From the NCBI RefSeq assembly GCF_014696615.1, contig NZ_JACJQJ010000002.1:124001-188000 (forward strand): a stretch of DNA of 64,000 nucleotides, read 5' to 3'. Below, piece after piece: positions 54,637 to 63,980 of this stretch (its first letter is position 1; every line of letters begins with the position of its first letter). This DNA is from Nostoc linckia FACHB-104. GTDB lineage: Bacteria; Cyanobacteriota; Cyanobacteriia; Cyanobacteriales; Nostocaceae. A program made the translations under genes and the position numbers. The notes beneath the pieces are model-generated. The model worked only from the letters and a program-made list of their open reading frames with translations. It was not told where the DNA came from and made no database searches.

Positions 54637-55224
54637 ATGTCTCTTGCTCCTTGGCGAAGTGCGATCGCTCACGCCCTCCATCAAAATCGCAGTCTGGCTT
54701 ATGCCCGTTACGTGCAATTAGCAACAGTACGGGCAAATGGTACACCTGCCAATCGAACTATAGTTTTTCGTGGCTTTTTAGCAGATACCAACCAACTAAA
54801 ATTTATTACTGATTCTCGTAGTGAGAAAGCTGAACAGATACAGCAACAGTCTTGGGCAGAAGTCTGCTGGTACTTCCCCAATTCCAGAGAGCAATTTAGG
54901 ATTACTGGTCGCTTAACCTCAGTCGAAAGCGATAATTCTCAACCAGAATTAGCATTAGCACGTATTTCTACTTGGAGAGAATTAAGTGATGCAGCGCGGA
55001 TACAATTTGCTTGGCCTCATCCAGGTAAAGTAAGAAATAAAGATGAACAGGCTACCTTTTCTCCACCCCCACCAGATCCCAGTCAGCCATTACCCAATTT
55101 TTGCTTACTCCTACTAGACCCTACACAAGTAGATCATTTAAAGTTACGCGGTGAACCGCAAAATCGCTGGTTGTACCATCGCCATGAGCAGCAAGAATGG
55201 TCTAGTGAAGAAATTAATCCGTAA
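54637..55224 (+). CDS. Pyridoxamine 5'-phosphate oxidase-like FMN-binding protein (Alr4036 type)
   Basis: The 195-residue split-barrel flavoprotein has SLAYARYVQLATVRANGTPANRTIVFRGF and TDSRSEKAEQIQQQSWAEVCWYFPNSREQFRITG, the FMN-binding parts of the family. The C-terminal NRWLYHR is also typical. Members of this Alr4036-like subgroup are annotated as oxidases, but their substrate is not settled; PdxH activity is possible. ATG 54637 starts right at the conserved region. It is divergent from the duplicated nrdJ leader, only about 70 bp from it. Confidence 0.85.
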   Translation: MSLAPWRSAIAHALHQNRSLAYARYVQLATVRANGTPANRTIVFRGFLADTNQLKFITDSRSEKAEQIQQQSWAEVCWYFPNSREQFRITGRLTSVESDNSQPELALARISTWRELSDAARIQFAWPHPGKVRNKDEQATFSPPPPDPSQPLPNFCLLLLDPTQVDHLKLRGEPQNRWLYHRHEQQEWSSEEINP

Positions 55225-55288
55225 TTAAAAGGTAGGGGTACAGAGAAGAAATAACTAATGACCAATGACAAATGACCAATGACAATTG

Positions 55289-56053
55289 CTATATCCCAGC
55301 ACCATCTAAGAATTGCTGGATAGCTTTATCTCTGAGGTTACACCAAGCGGTTTCTTTGACGTGTTCCTCTTCATTCACAGTTAAGTGACCTACCAAAACA
55401 GGTGTTTTCTCAGCAGATTGGTTACGCTGAAGAACTTGTATTTGTTCTTCTAATGCTTCAATTCGGTCTACTAAAGCACGAATTACTTCAGCTTCGGAGT
55501 CTGGTAAGTTGTTGTGTTCTAGAGGTGCAACCCGAACCCCAGAACGATAAATAATCCGGCCAGGTATACCCACAACGGTGCAATCAGACGGTACATCACG
55601 TAGTACTACTGAACCTGCACCAATGCGGACATTATTACCAACTTGAATATTTCCTAGTACTTTTGCACCTGCGCCGACTACAACGTTTTCACCCAAAGTT
55701 GGATGGCGTTTGCCGCTTTCTTTACCAGTACCACCTAGGGTGACACCTTGATAAATTAGTGCATAGTCTCCCACGATCGCAGTTTCGCCAATTACTACAC
55801 CCATACCGTGGTCAATAAATACCCCATGTCCAATGGTTGCACCTGGGTGGATCTCAATCCCCGTCAAAAACCGAGCCAAGTGAGATATTAAACGGGGAAT
55901 GAAAGGAATACCAATAATATGCAGCCAGTGAGCCAGCCGATAAAATAGCAAAGCTTGCAAACCGGGGTAACAGAATAAAACTTCCAACCAGTTGCGAGCA
56001 GCAGGGTCACGTTCAAAGATAATGCTAAAGTCGGCACGCATTGTAGATAGCAC
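55289..56053 (-). CDS. cysE: Serine O-acetyltransferase
   Basis: CysE makes O-acetylserine, the cysteine precursor. The 254-residue protein has the N-terminal helical SATase segment ([27 protein letters not shown]) and a left-handed β-helix of hexapeptide repeats, including [24 protein letters not shown] with the catalytic His/Asp region. It starts at GTG (MLSTMRADF), which aligns with cyanobacterial CysE; ATG 56041 is the alternative. It is monocistronic. Confidence 0.93.
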   Translation of the reverse strand: MLSTMRADFSIIFERDPAARNWLEVLFCYPGLQALLFYRLAHWLHIIGIPFIPRLISHLARFLTGIEIHPGATIGHGVFIDHGMGVVIGETAIVGDYALIYQGVTLGGTGKESGKRHPTLGENVVVGAGAKVLGNIQVGNNVRIGAGSVVLRDVPSDCTVVGIPGRIIYRSGVRVAPLEHNNLPDSEAEVIRALVDRIEALEEQIQVLQRNQSAEKTPVLVGHLTVNEEEHVKETAWCNLRDKAIQQFLDGAGI

Positions 56054-56161
56054 GAGATAGTACCCTCGGAAAGCAAAACGAGCTACTTTCCCATATTATC
56101 CTTCTCGGTGTAACTCGTAACAAATTGGGTATTTGGTAATTGGTAATAGAAATTACGCCTG

Positions 56162-56269
56162 ATGTGAATTAGAAAAGCCTTTTATCCCATAAGGGTTTCA
56201 AGATTCATTCAAAATGATTGTTTCGGAACTACCTACGAAATCTCTAGGGTTTCAAGGCTTAATTCACAT
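56162..56269. repeat. Inverted-repeat element upstream of cysE
   Basis: ATGTGAATTA (56162-56171) and TAATTCACAT (56260-56269) are perfect inverted ends, extended imperfectly by GAAAAGCC/GGCTT. Inside, AGGGTTTCAAG occurs twice in direct orientation. The 108-bp unit has no coding capacity. Confidence 0.55.
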
Positions 56270-56335
56270 TAAACGTAAATTTCTCCCTCATCTCCCTCAT
56301 CATCCCCAGTCACCAGTTCCCAATCCCTAATCCTT

Positions 56336-56827
56336 CTACGGCTGCTGCACGGTAAGAGTGTAGTTATGCTTGTCTCCGGAGTTAAAGGTACCTATCCAAA
56401 TGCGATAGGTTCCGCTTTTGAAGTCGCGATCGTCGATGCTGGCATCTTTACTTTTACCAGTATCATCGCCACAGCGAATTGTTGAGTCATCTGGGCCTTG
56501 GATGAGCATAGTGGTGTCGTAACCGCCACTATTTACTAGGAATTTGAGGTGAGCAAAGTCTTTCTCTAAGGTAATGATGTGATCTGGTTGCGGATCTGCA
56601 AAACCTATACAGGCTTTTTTCTCGCGATCGCGGTTAGTAATGGCAGACAGTGAGTAAGATCCGCCTGTGTATCCTTCCACCACTCCTTGCGCTGGGTTAA
56701 AACCTGCTGATAGCTTTAGTGTGCCAAAGTTTGCTGTCTGTGCTATTACGGGTTGCGCCATGATAGCAGTACCTAGAGCCAAAAGCCAGCCTAATTGCGA
56801 TTTAATCCGGAGGTGAAAATATTTCAT
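56336..56827 (-). CDS. Secreted protein of unknown function
   Basis: The 163-residue protein has a clear signal peptide (MKYFHLRIKSQLGWLLALGTAIMAQPVIAQ, cleavage after AQ near residue 30). Its mature part is β-rich and contains 'GGSYSLSAITNRDREKKACIGFADPQPDHIITL' and 'SGTYRIWIGTFNSGDKHNYTLTV', a pre-peptidase-like β-sandwich pattern. Two Cys (ACIGF and IRCGDD) could form a disulphide in the periplasm. GGAGGA just before ATG 56827 fixes the start. No enzyme motif is seen. Confidence 0.7.
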   Translation of the reverse strand: MKYFHLRIKSQLGWLLALGTAIMAQPVIAQTANFGTLKLSAGFNPAQGVVEGYTGGSYSLSAITNRDREKKACIGFADPQPDHIITLEKDFAHLKFLVNSGGYDTTMLIQGPDDSTIRCGDDTGKSKDASIDDRDFKSGTYRIWIGTFNSGDKHNYTLTVQQP

Positions 56828-57302
56828 AAGTAGTCCTCCACCAAGCAATTTTATAAGTAACTATATATACTGATTGTAATCATTTTTTGGGAACATTTCC
56901 TGAGTTGTGACACATTGAAATCTGCCACAATTCCTGGGTAAAACAAACAAAAAAAGTATGTTTTTAAGATAAACTTTATTGCAATTTTTAATAAAATTTC
57001 AAAATTTAGTTTTTTCTTATATTTAAATTTTTAATATAGTCACAGTGCTTGAATATTTTATTTTAGTTAAGACAAGTTTATATAAACTTTCTGTGTGGTT
57101 TCTGAAAAGTTTATACAACTGTTAATTATGCCGCTAATTATGGGCCAATACGGTTGATATAAGCCTTTTTCACTGCCTGTATCTCTGCTCCCTCTGGCTA
57201 CCTTAGCGTATAAATTTATTTAACTTAACCCTTGTTAATTGAGGGGTCAGAACCCTCATGGCAGCAGCACTATTGTTGTAGAAGTTAAGGAGATAAATTA
57301 AG
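56828..57302. other. AT-rich gap
   Basis: The region 56860-57130 is unusually AT-rich and lacks open frames of note. It contains the promoter of the secreted-protein gene at its left edge. Confidence 0.35.
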
Positions 57303-57332
57303 AGGATGCATGAGCTTAGTCTCATGCATCCT
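57303..57332. repeat. AGGATGCATGAG hairpin downstream of grxC
   Basis: The 12-bp arms AGGATGCATGAG and CTCATGCATCCT enclose CTTAGT. It lies 52 bp beyond the grxC stop codon. It shares the AGGATGC start with the palindromes at 11069 and 24815. Confidence 0.65.
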
Positions 57333-57383
57333 ACAAACAAAAAATTTGGATAATTCGTAACTTTTGTCTCTAGTACTAGCCTT

Positions 57384-57695
57384 TTAAGCAGGTTCTACTA
57401 ACAGGGGATCAAGTTGACCTTTGGTATCTAACTCATAAAGGTCATCACAACCACCAATATGTTGATTGTTAATAAAAATTTGTGGTACTGTGCGGCGACC
57501 ATTGGCGCGTTCTGCCATTGTAGTTCTGGCTGCTTCGTCACCATCGATTTTGTATTCTTGGAATTGCACACCTTTCCACCACAGCAGCATTTTAGCGCGG
57601 ATGCAATAAGGGCAAGTTTGCCAAGTATAAATTTCGACGTTGGCTTTAACTCGCTCTGGGTGTCGATTTAAAAGAGGATTAAGAAAGTCCAGCAT
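57384..57695 (-). CDS. grxC: Glutaredoxin 3
   Basis: This dithiol glutaredoxin reduces protein disulphides and glutathione mixed disulphides. The 103-residue thioredoxin-fold protein has active-site TCPYC (C28, C31), the cis-Pro motif RRTVPQIFI and the GSH-binding GGCDDLYEL. The N-terminal ~18 residues precede the usual start of the fold. It is monocistronic between a hairpin and a short TAATTCG repeat. Confidence 0.95.
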   Translation of the reverse strand: MLDFLNPLLNRHPERVKANVEIYTWQTCPYCIRAKMLLWWKGVQFQEYKIDGDEAARTTMAERANGRRTVPQIFINNQHIGGCDDLYELDTKGQLDPLLVEPA

Positions 57696-57830
57696 ATTTT
57701 AAGAGATGGTATTTATCTGAATTTTCTCTAGCTTAAATCATGGCAATTATTAATTCGTAATTTGTAATTCGTAATTCGTAATTGAAAAGTAGATGAGAGT
57801 TGCAAATTACTATTTTTCAGGCTGGCGAGG

Positions 57831-58403
57831 TTATCGCATGGGCGCAGGAACCCATTTTTGGAAACTTTCTAAATGATCCCAGTAAGCCATATAACCGATA
57901 AATGCCCAAATTAGCGCTGCTGCGATGAGAACTGCTGCACCAATTAAGCGCCAAGTTCGGTTTGTTTTTAAGTAGAGGGTAGGTGCAGCAAAAACACCTC
58001 CTAAGCCTGTAAGGATAAAACCTATTCCTGAAATTAAAGGTTGTTTTGTCAGCCCTAAATTAATAATGCGGAAACCGACAACGATCGCAACTAACCCAGC
58101 AAAGAAAGCGTAAATTGCAAGTGTGAGTAAATCCCATCCTAAAGAAAGCGCGATCGCTGCACCAATAAATAAAATTCCTAATAAAATTGTTGTTTCACCA
58201 AAAGCGATGTTAAAACTACCGCGAATTGGCCAAGTAAAGCTCATGTGTAACCCTGTAGTTAATGCGATCGCTCCTGTTACTCCAAAGCCAGGAATCCAAT
58301 GTTTCTGATGATCGCTAACTATCCCCCGATATACATAATCTGCCAGTAGAAATAATCCAGCTACCATATTGATTAACATCAGAGTGATGTAGTCAATAAA
58401 CAT
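57831..58403 (-). CDS. DUF981 family membrane protein
   Basis: The 190-residue protein has about six membrane helices and very few charges. Segments such as 'GFGVTGAIALTTGLHMSFTWPIRGSFNIAFGETTILLGILFIGAAIALSLGW' fit the DUF981 family, whose function is unknown. It is monocistronic, with 281 bp to the divergent glpX gene. Confidence 0.75.
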   Translation of the reverse strand: MFIDYITLMLINMVAGLFLLADYVYRGIVSDHQKHWIPGFGVTGAIALTTGLHMSFTWPIRGSFNIAFGETTILLGILFIGAAIALSLGWDLLTLAIYAFFAGLVAIVVGFRIINLGLTKQPLISGIGFILTGLGGVFAAPTLYLKTNRTWRLIGAAVLIAAALIWAFIGYMAYWDHLESFQKWVPAPMR

Positions 58404-58684
58404 TATTTATCTCCAGAGCGTTTACTAGAAAATACCTTTGAGTTGAGTTTTTGTATATTGCTCTCTAGATACAGTTTGCTAATTTGAGAATTTTTAGCAA
58501 TTAAATGTAAGTATAGTTAAGTAATAAGCTGTTATAAATACAACTTAAAAATTTAGTTAGCATTAAAACTTAACATAGAGCCTTATCAAGACTATTTTCC
58601 ACGTGTATCCGCCCTTTGGTAGACTTGAAGACTGGAATAGCTAGATAAAACGACGCGAAGTCAAGCAGTTGAGAGGGCGACTCT

Positions 58685-59722
58685 GTGGAAAATACACTTG
58701 GATTAGAGATTATTGAGGTAGTAGAGCAAGCCGCGATCGCATCCGCCAAGTGGATGGGTAAGGGCGAAAAGAACACTGCTGACCAAGTTGCAGTGGAAGC
58801 TATGCGGGAGAGGATGAACAAAATCTATATGCGTGGTCGCATTGTCATTGGCGAAGGCGAACGTGATGATGCTCCCATGTTATATATTGGGGAAGAGGTG
58901 GGTATCTGCGCCCGTCCAGATGCTAAGGACTTCTGTAACCCAGACGAATTGATTGAAATTGACATTGCCGTTGACCCCTGTGAAGGTACGAACTTGGTAG
59001 CATACGGCCAACCTGGCTCAATGGCTGTATTGGCAATTTCTGAAAAGGGTGGCTTATTTGCTGCTCCTGACTTCTACATGAAGAAGTTAGCAGCACCACC
59101 AGCAGCTAAAGGCAAGGTGGACATTAACAAGTCAGCAACGGAAAACCTCAAAATTCTCTCCGAGTGTCTAGATCGCTCTATTGAAGAACTTGTGGTAGTT
59201 GTAATGAAGCGCGAACGCCACAACGATTTAATTAAAGAAATCCGCGATGCTGGGGCGAGAGTACAACTAATTTCCGATGGTGATGTGGGTGCTGCCATTT
59301 CTTGTGGTTTTGCTGGGACTAATATCCACGCGTTGATGGGTATTGGTGCGGCACCAGAAGGAGTAATTTCCGCCGCTGCTATGCGTGCTTTAGGTGGGCA
59401 TTTCCAAGGTCAGTTGATTTATGACCCAGCAATCGTCAAAACAGGCTTAATTGGCGAAAGCAAAGAAGCTAACTTGGATCGTCTAAAGTCTATGAATATC
59501 AACGACCCTGATAAGGTCTATGATGCTCATGAACTCGCATCTGGCGAAACTGTGCTGTTTGCTGCTAGTGGGATCACCAGCGGTAACCTCATGCAAGGTG
59601 TACGCTTTTTCAAGGGTGGAGCCAGAACTCAAAGCCTAGTTATTTCCAACCAGTCAAACACCGCTCGGTTTGTGGATACCATTCACATGTTTGATCATCC
59701 TAAGACCATACAAGTCCGGTAA
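58685..59722 (+). CDS. glpX: Class II fructose-1,6-/sedoheptulose-1,7-bisphosphatase
   Basis: The cyanobacterial F/SBPase of the Calvin cycle dephosphorylates FBP and SBP and is redox regulated. The 345-residue protein starts at GTG ([29 protein letters not shown]). It has [25 protein letters not shown] (metal site) and [12 protein letters not shown]. It is convergent with nothing nearby and is probably monocistronic. It complements the class I enzyme at 47400. Confidence 0.96.
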   Translation: MENTLGLEIIEVVEQAAIASAKWMGKGEKNTADQVAVEAMRERMNKIYMRGRIVIGEGERDDAPMLYIGEEVGICARPDAKDFCNPDELIEIDIAVDPCEGTNLVAYGQPGSMAVLAISEKGGLFAAPDFYMKKLAAPPAAKGKVDINKSATENLKILSECLDRSIEELVVVVMKRERHNDLIKEIRDAGARVQLISDGDVGAAISCGFAGTNIHALMGIGAAPEGVISAAAMRALGGHFQGQLIYDPAIVKTGLIGESKEANLDRLKSMNINDPDKVYDAHELASGETVLFAASGITSGNLMQGVRFFKGGARTQSLVISNQSNTARFVDTIHMFDHPKTIQVR

Positions 59723-59750
59723 ACAATCGTAGTTCAAAGTCACCCCAGTT

Positions 59751-59775
59751 CAGAGCGGCGGAAGCCGCCACTCTG
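59751..59775 (+). terminator. GC-rich hairpin after glpX
   Basis: CAGAG-C-GGCGG, loop AAG, CCGCC-A-CTCTG: ten base pairs with one mismatch, 28 bp past the stop codon. There is no clear T-tract, so termination is probable but not certain. Confidence 0.45.
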
Positions 59776-59912
59776 ACTGAATCGCTGAGGTATTGAGTAT
59801 CCAGTAGTACTCCAAAACCGCATTATTCCTCAGCACTTTTTCAGTTAGGAGTTACAAATTCTATTAGGTACTTCCAAGTAAAAAATATTTCATTGCTATT
59901 GTTGACTGTTCA

Positions 59913-59954
59913 CAGTTAACAGTTAACAGTCAACAGTCAACAGTCAACAGTCAA
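59913..59954. repeat. (CAGTYAA) heptamer repeat, 6 copies
   Basis: Two CAGTTAA and four CAGTCAA units in tandem lie in the glpX-hemA gap, the only other notable feature of that 330-bp interval. Confidence 0.85.
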
Positions 59955-60052
59955 CGACTGAAAGCAGAAGAATTAATTTTTTGGAGTACCTTTAGTTCCT
60001 AACTGACCATTCACCACTTACCAATCACCATTTAGCAATTACTAATTAGCAG

Positions 60053-61339
60053 ATGAATATAGCAGTGGTGGGGTTAAGCCATAAAACAGCCCCAGTAGAA
60101 ATCCGGGAAAAGCTGAGTATTCCAGAACCTCAAATAGAAAGCGCGATCGCTCAACTTACCAGCTTTCCCCATATTGACGAAGTTGCTATTCTCAGCACTT
60201 GTAACCGCCTGGAAATCTACATCGTCACTGGTGAAACCGAACACGGGATTCGGGAAGTAACTCAGTTTCTGGGCGAATACAGCAAATTGCCTGTAACATC
60301 TTTACGCCAACACTTGTTTATGTTGCTGCATGAAGATGCTGTAATGCATATCATGCGTGTAGCTGCTGGGTTAGACAGTCTGGTACTGGGAGAAGGCCAA
60401 ATTCTGGCTCAGGTGAAGAATACCCACAAACTGGGACAACAATATAACGGTATAAAAACAATTCTCAATCGATTATTTAAACAAGCTTTAACAGCAGGTA
60501 AGCGAGTTCGTACTGAAACTAGCATTGGTACTGGCGCAGTTTCCATCAGTTCTGCAGCTGTGGAATTGGCGCACATGAAGGTAGAGAATTTAGCAGCTTG
60601 TCGCGTCGCTATTCTCGGTGCTGGTAAAATGTCTCGCTTGCTGGTACAACACCTCGTTTCTAAAGGCACTGGACAAATTAGTATTTTAAATCGCTCTCGC
60701 GAACGTGCCTTAGAATTGGCTAAACAGTTCCCCGATCGGCAAATCGAAATTCATCCGCTATCAGAAATGATGGCAGTAATTGCCAATAGTAATTTGGTAT
60801 TTACCAGTACTTCCGCTACAGACCCTATTTTGGATCGTGCCAAATTAGAAATGGTTTTAGAGCCTAACCAGTCTCTAATGCTATTTGATATTTCCGTACC
60901 CCGCAACGTCCATTCTGATGTAAATGGGCTAGAAAATGTCCAGGCATTCAACGTCGATGATTTGAAGGCTGTAGTGGCACAAAACTATGAAAGCCGTCGC
61001 AAGATGGCTCAAGAAGCTGAGAAAATCCTGGATGAAGAAGTAGAAGCTTTTGATATTTGGTGGCGCAGTTTAGAAACTGTCTCCACTATTAGCTGTCTGC
61101 GAAATAAAGTTGAAACCATCCGCGAGCAGGAATTGGAAAAAGCTTTGTCGCGCTTGGGTTCGGAATTCGCAGAAAAGCATCAAGAAGTAATCGAAGCTTT
61201 AACAAGAGGAATCGTTAACAAAATTTTACATGATCCGATGGTGCAATTGCGAGCGCAACAAGATGTGGAAGCTAGACGGCGATGTATGCAGACTCTGCAA
61301 ATGTTATTTAACCTAGATGCAGAGGAACAGTTTAGCTAA
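60053..61339 (+). CDS. hemA: Glutamyl-tRNA reductase
   Basis: HemA reduces glutamyl-tRNA to glutamate-1-semialdehyde, the committed step of tetrapyrrole (chlorophyll, haem, bilin, corrin) synthesis. The 428-residue protein has the catalytic C50 in STCNRLEIY, the NADPH motif [11 protein letters not shown] near residue 190, and a C-terminal dimerisation helix. Length and motifs are normal. It is monocistronic. Confidence 0.97.
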   Translation: MNIAVVGLSHKTAPVEIREKLSIPEPQIESAIAQLTSFPHIDEVAILSTCNRLEIYIVTGETEHGIREVTQFLGEYSKLPVTSLRQHLFMLLHEDAVMHIMRVAAGLDSLVLGEGQILAQVKNTHKLGQQYNGIKTILNRLFKQALTAGKRVRTETSIGTGAVSISSAAVELAHMKVENLAACRVAILGAGKMSRLLVQHLVSKGTGQISILNRSRERALELAKQFPDRQIEIHPLSEMMAVIANSNLVFTSTSATDPILDRAKLEMVLEPNQSLMLFDISVPRNVHSDVNGLENVQAFNVDDLKAVVAQNYESRRKMAQEAEKILDEEVEAFDIWWRSLETVSTISCLRNKVETIREQELEKALSRLGSEFAEKHQEVIEALTRGIVNKILHDPMVQLRAQQDVEARRRCMQTLQMLFNLDAEEQFS

Positions 61340-61398
61340 GTCTACGGACATCATTGGTGCGTTAGGATTTGCTCCCACGCACCAGCAATGACTCAAGA

Positions 61399-61752
61399 TT
61401 AAAACCTTTTGCTAGTAGCTAGAGGCTTGAGGCTTTGTAGTTGTTGTGTTTGCTCCTCTAATCTGTCAGCGAGGCGATCGCATACTAACTCACATAGTCG
61501 CAAACATATAGGATCAGCGATTTCATAAATGACGCTGACACCTTCTGGTGTTCTTTTAACAATACCTGCCTGAGTCAAGACTTTCAGGTGCTTCGATACA
61601 TTTGCCTGTCCGAGTCCAGTTAAGGCGATAATTTCCGTAACATTTTTGGCACCCGATTTCAAACAACATAAAACTTGTAGCCGACTGACTTCAGACAAGA
61701 CTTTAAAATAGTCAGCAACTGGGCTTAATGCCCCAGGAAAAACTTCTGGCAT
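61399..61752 (-). CDS. ArsR-family winged-helix transcriptional regulator
   Basis: The 117-residue protein matches ArsR/SmtB regulators: FKVLSEVSRLQVLCCLKSGAKNVTEIIALTGLGQANVSKHLKVLTQAGIVKRTPEGVSVIYEI. The recognition helix is QANVSKHLKVL. The classical ELCVCDL metal site is absent; the pair of Cys in VLCCL and the C-terminal CLRLCELVC could sense metal or redox. It is convergent with hemA. Its target is unknown, and an AT-rich 345-bp region lies upstream. Confidence 0.88.
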   Translation of the reverse strand: MPEVFPGALSPVADYFKVLSEVSRLQVLCCLKSGAKNVTEIIALTGLGQANVSKHLKVLTQAGIVKRTPEGVSVIYEIADPICLRLCELVCDRLADRLEEQTQQLQSLKPLATSKRF

Positions 61753-62097
61753 AAAAAAGTAATAATACTTTATGGGCTTATATTTACTATTATACTATAT
61801 GGTAATATAATCTTTATACTCATGCCATAGTTTTAATAAGACAGAGCAAGAATAATTGGTATGATAGTGGAACTATCAAGAAAAGAAATTATTACAATTA
61901 AATAAGTCTTAAGTTAAAGATTTTGGACTCGTAATTTATTTTATAAAAGGGTAAGGATCAAAAGTTTTTATTTACTCTTTAGGTGTCCAACAAAAAAATA
62001 TTGAGTACGATAGAAATAAGAAGCAAAGTAAAATTTGTAAGTTATCACTTGCGTCAAAAGAATTTAGTATAGTCAAACAATTATAGATGCTATATTT
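61753..62097. promoter_or_regulatory. AT-rich divergent region between ArsR regulator and Uma2 gene
   Basis: Repeated ATATTA/TATAAT-like tracts (61760-61815) lie just upstream of the ArsR gene and may form its promoter and autoregulatory operator. No coding potential. Confidence 0.4.
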
Positions 62098-62688
62098 ATG
62101 CAGATAGAAACACAAAAGTGCTATTACACACCTGAAGAATATTTGGAAATTGAAGAAAAAGCAGAATATAAAAGCGAGTACCGGGATGGAGAAATTGTAC
62201 CGATGACGGGTGGAACTACCAATCATAATAAAATTGCTTTGAATTTAGCAGCATCTTTAAAAATTTCTTTAAAAGGCAAAAATTATGATGTTTATATTGG
62301 TGATGTGCGTTTATGGATACCCCGTTATCGGCAACATACATATCCAGATGTCATGGTAATCGAAGGAGAACCGATTTACACAGGAACTAGCACAACAACA
62401 GTAATGAATCCGTTCTTAATTGTAGAAGTTCTCTCTAAATCTACCAAAAACTATGACCAAGGCGATAAATTTCTTTATTATCGCTCTATTCCAGAATTTA
62501 AGGAATATATTTTAGTTGACCAATATCAGTATCATGTAATGCAATATGTAAAAACTGCAGCAAGTCAATGGTTATTTACAGAAATTGAAGGTGAATCTGC
62601 AACTTTATCACTGCAAACTGTTGATTTTCAAATTGAATTGCGTGACCTTTACGAGAAAGTTAATTTCGCAGAAAATGACGAAGATTAA
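62098..62688 (+). CDS. Uma2 family (DUF820) putative endonuclease
   Basis: The 196-residue protein is a PD-(D/E)XK-fold Uma2 protein, a family hugely expanded in cyanobacteria. Visible features are YTPEEYLEIEEKAEYKSEYRDGEIVPM, HNKIALNLAASL, the catalytic Asp in YPDVMVI, and LIVEVLSKSTKNYDQGDKFLYYRSIPEFKEYILVDQ. The biological substrate of the family is not established; several members are near transposons. A hairpin follows the stop codon. Confidence 0.9.
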   Translation: MQIETQKCYYTPEEYLEIEEKAEYKSEYRDGEIVPMTGGTTNHNKIALNLAASLKISLKGKNYDVYIGDVRLWIPRYRQHTYPDVMVIEGEPIYTGTSTTTVMNPFLIVEVLSKSTKNYDQGDKFLYYRSIPEFKEYILVDQYQYHVMQYVKTAASQWLFTEIEGESATLSLQTVDFQIELRDLYEKVNFAENDED

Positions 62689-62736
62689 GAAAATTTGTAA
62701 TTAATAATTGATAATGCAAACTAAATTATTATAAAT

Positions 62737-62762
62737 AAAGGCACAAATAATGTTGTGCCTTT
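62737..62762. terminator. Bidirectional hairpin terminator
   Basis: A 10-bp stem AAAGGCACAA/TTGTGCCTTT with loop ATAATG. It lies between the convergent Uma2 gene (plus) and HTH gene (minus). T-rich sequence follows on the minus strand (TTTATTTAT). Confidence 0.6.
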
Positions 62763-62904
62763 ATAGGTGGCTAATTAAATTGAAAATTGTTGGAATAGAA
62801 AATACCTCACTACCAAACTTATAAATCCTTGTTCGGGGTACATGGATTTTTGGTAGTTATGATAGCCACTGTTTTAAATTGTTAATACTTGCGCTCAGAA
62901 TAAC

Positions 62905-63123
62905 TTATAAGATAGGACGAGTTCTAACTTTGTAGTCCATTAAAGCGCCTTGACTAATTACAGTGCGTCCATTTCGTCTGCTAGTGGGAATTTGCCCTTT
63001 TTGCAAAGCCATATAGAGAGTACTTTGATCTACACCTAAAAATCTAGCAGCCTGTACAAATGAAGTACCCTGTTTGGGTATACTTCCGTTCCTTCTCTTT
63101 CGATTTGCGAATGGTCTGAACAT
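62905..63123 (-). CDS. Small helix-turn-helix (excisionase/MerR-like) DNA-binding protein
   Basis: The 72-residue basic protein contains 'SFVQAARFLGVDQSTLYMALQKGQIPTSRRNGRTVISQGALMDY'. This is the pattern of excisionase-family HTH domains: HTH, wing with an Arg/Gly turn, and an alternative-sense helix. It may regulate a nearby gene or be an excision factor left from a mobile element. Its ATG overlaps that of the divergent 46-residue frame at 63122, so one of the two starts is probably wrong. Confidence 0.65.
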   Translation of the reverse strand: MFRPFANRKRRNGSIPKQGTSFVQAARFLGVDQSTLYMALQKGQIPTSRRNGRTVISQGALMDYKVRTRPIL

Positions 63124-63262
63124 GGCGAAATGTGAAGAACTACTTAAGAAATCTCAACTTCTGGCCGAACAAATCGCAGAATTAACAATAATTCACAATC
63201 ACGACAAAACACCCCCTGCTTATTTACAGGGAGACAACACAGCCAATTCGATTTCTTTCTAA
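63122..63262 (+). CDS. Possible small helical protein
   Basis: The 46-residue frame MAKCEELLKKSQLLAEQIAELTIIHNHDKTPPAYLQGDNTANSISF begins with an amphipathic helix, unlike a random frame. It lies 33 bp before the ArsR/DUF2087 gene on the same strand. No family is recognised, and its start overlaps that of the minus-strand HTH gene, so it may be spurious. Confidence 0.35.
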   Translation: MAKCEELLKKSQLLAEQIAELTIIHNHDKTPPAYLQGDNTANSISF

Positions 63263-63295
63263 TTAGATTGAAATCGAATTTGATTATAACAAATT

Positions 63296-63904
63296 ATGAG
63301 GAAAGAACAGTTTCAAACCCTACTGCAATTTTTCAAAGCGTTGGCAGACGAGAGTCGATTAAAAATTGTAGGTATATTAGCAAACCAAGAGTGTAGTGTT
63401 GAAGAGCTAGCAGTGCTATTGCAACTCAAAGAGCCGACAGTGTCACATCATCTGTCCAAACTCAAGGAATTAAATTTAGTAACTATGCGCCCAGAGGGTA
63501 ATAGCCGCTTTTACCAATTGGATAGCGAAGTTTTGCAAAGTCTTAGCCAGGAAATTTTCACCCCAGAGAAAATGGCATCGCTAATTGAGGATGTAGATGT
63601 TGCAGCTTGGGAAAGCAAAGTCTTAAAGAACTATTTAGAGAGTGACAGCAAGAATCTTGAGGAAGTACCACGCCTCAAGGAAATTCCCGCTAGTCGCAAA
63701 AAACGCTTAGTCATTCTCAAGTGGCTGGCGAGCAAATTTGAAGAGGGGGTTCAGTATCCAGAACGATTAGTAAATGAAACTCTCCAGCTTTACCATCCTG
63801 ACTACGCTACCTTAAGGCGAGAGTTAGTTGGTTACAAGTTAATGACGCGAGAAGAAGGAGTTTATTGGCGGATAGATCACACAAATGTGAGAAACAGTCT
63901 CTAA
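63296..63904 (+). CDS. ArsR-type regulator fused to DUF2087
   Basis: The 202-residue protein has an N-terminal winged helix (FFKALADESRLKIVGILANQECSVEELAVLLQLKEPTVSHHLSKLKELNLVTMRPEGNSRFYQL). The C-terminal DUF2087 domain (SRKKRLVILKWLASKFEEGVQYPERLVNETLQLYHPDYATLRRELVGYKLMTREEGVYWRI) is common in ArsR-like regulators of unknown ligand. It likely controls the gene starting at 63981, before which lies a perfect inverted repeat. Confidence 0.9.
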   Translation: MRKEQFQTLLQFFKALADESRLKIVGILANQECSVEELAVLLQLKEPTVSHHLSKLKELNLVTMRPEGNSRFYQLDSEVLQSLSQEIFTPEKMASLIEDVDVAAWESKVLKNYLESDSKNLEEVPRLKEIPASRKKRLVILKWLASKFEEGVQYPERLVNETLQLYHPDYATLRRELVGYKLMTREEGVYWRIDHTNVRNSL

Positions 63905-63947
63905 TCTCGCTATTTTGGTCATAGCAAAATGGCATTGCATTAGATAT

Positions 63948-63979
63948 ACTTCTAATTAGATGATTGTCTAATTAGAAGT
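63948..63979. promoter_or_regulatory. Perfect 13-bp inverted repeat, candidate ArsR-type operator
   Basis: ACTTCTAATTAGA, spacer TGATTG, then the exact complement, ending one base before a downstream ATG. A similar half-site (CTAATTAGAT) lies at 63261-63270 upstream of the ArsR/DUF2087 gene, which suggests autoregulation plus control of the following gene. Confidence 0.6.
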
Positions 63980-63980
63980 T

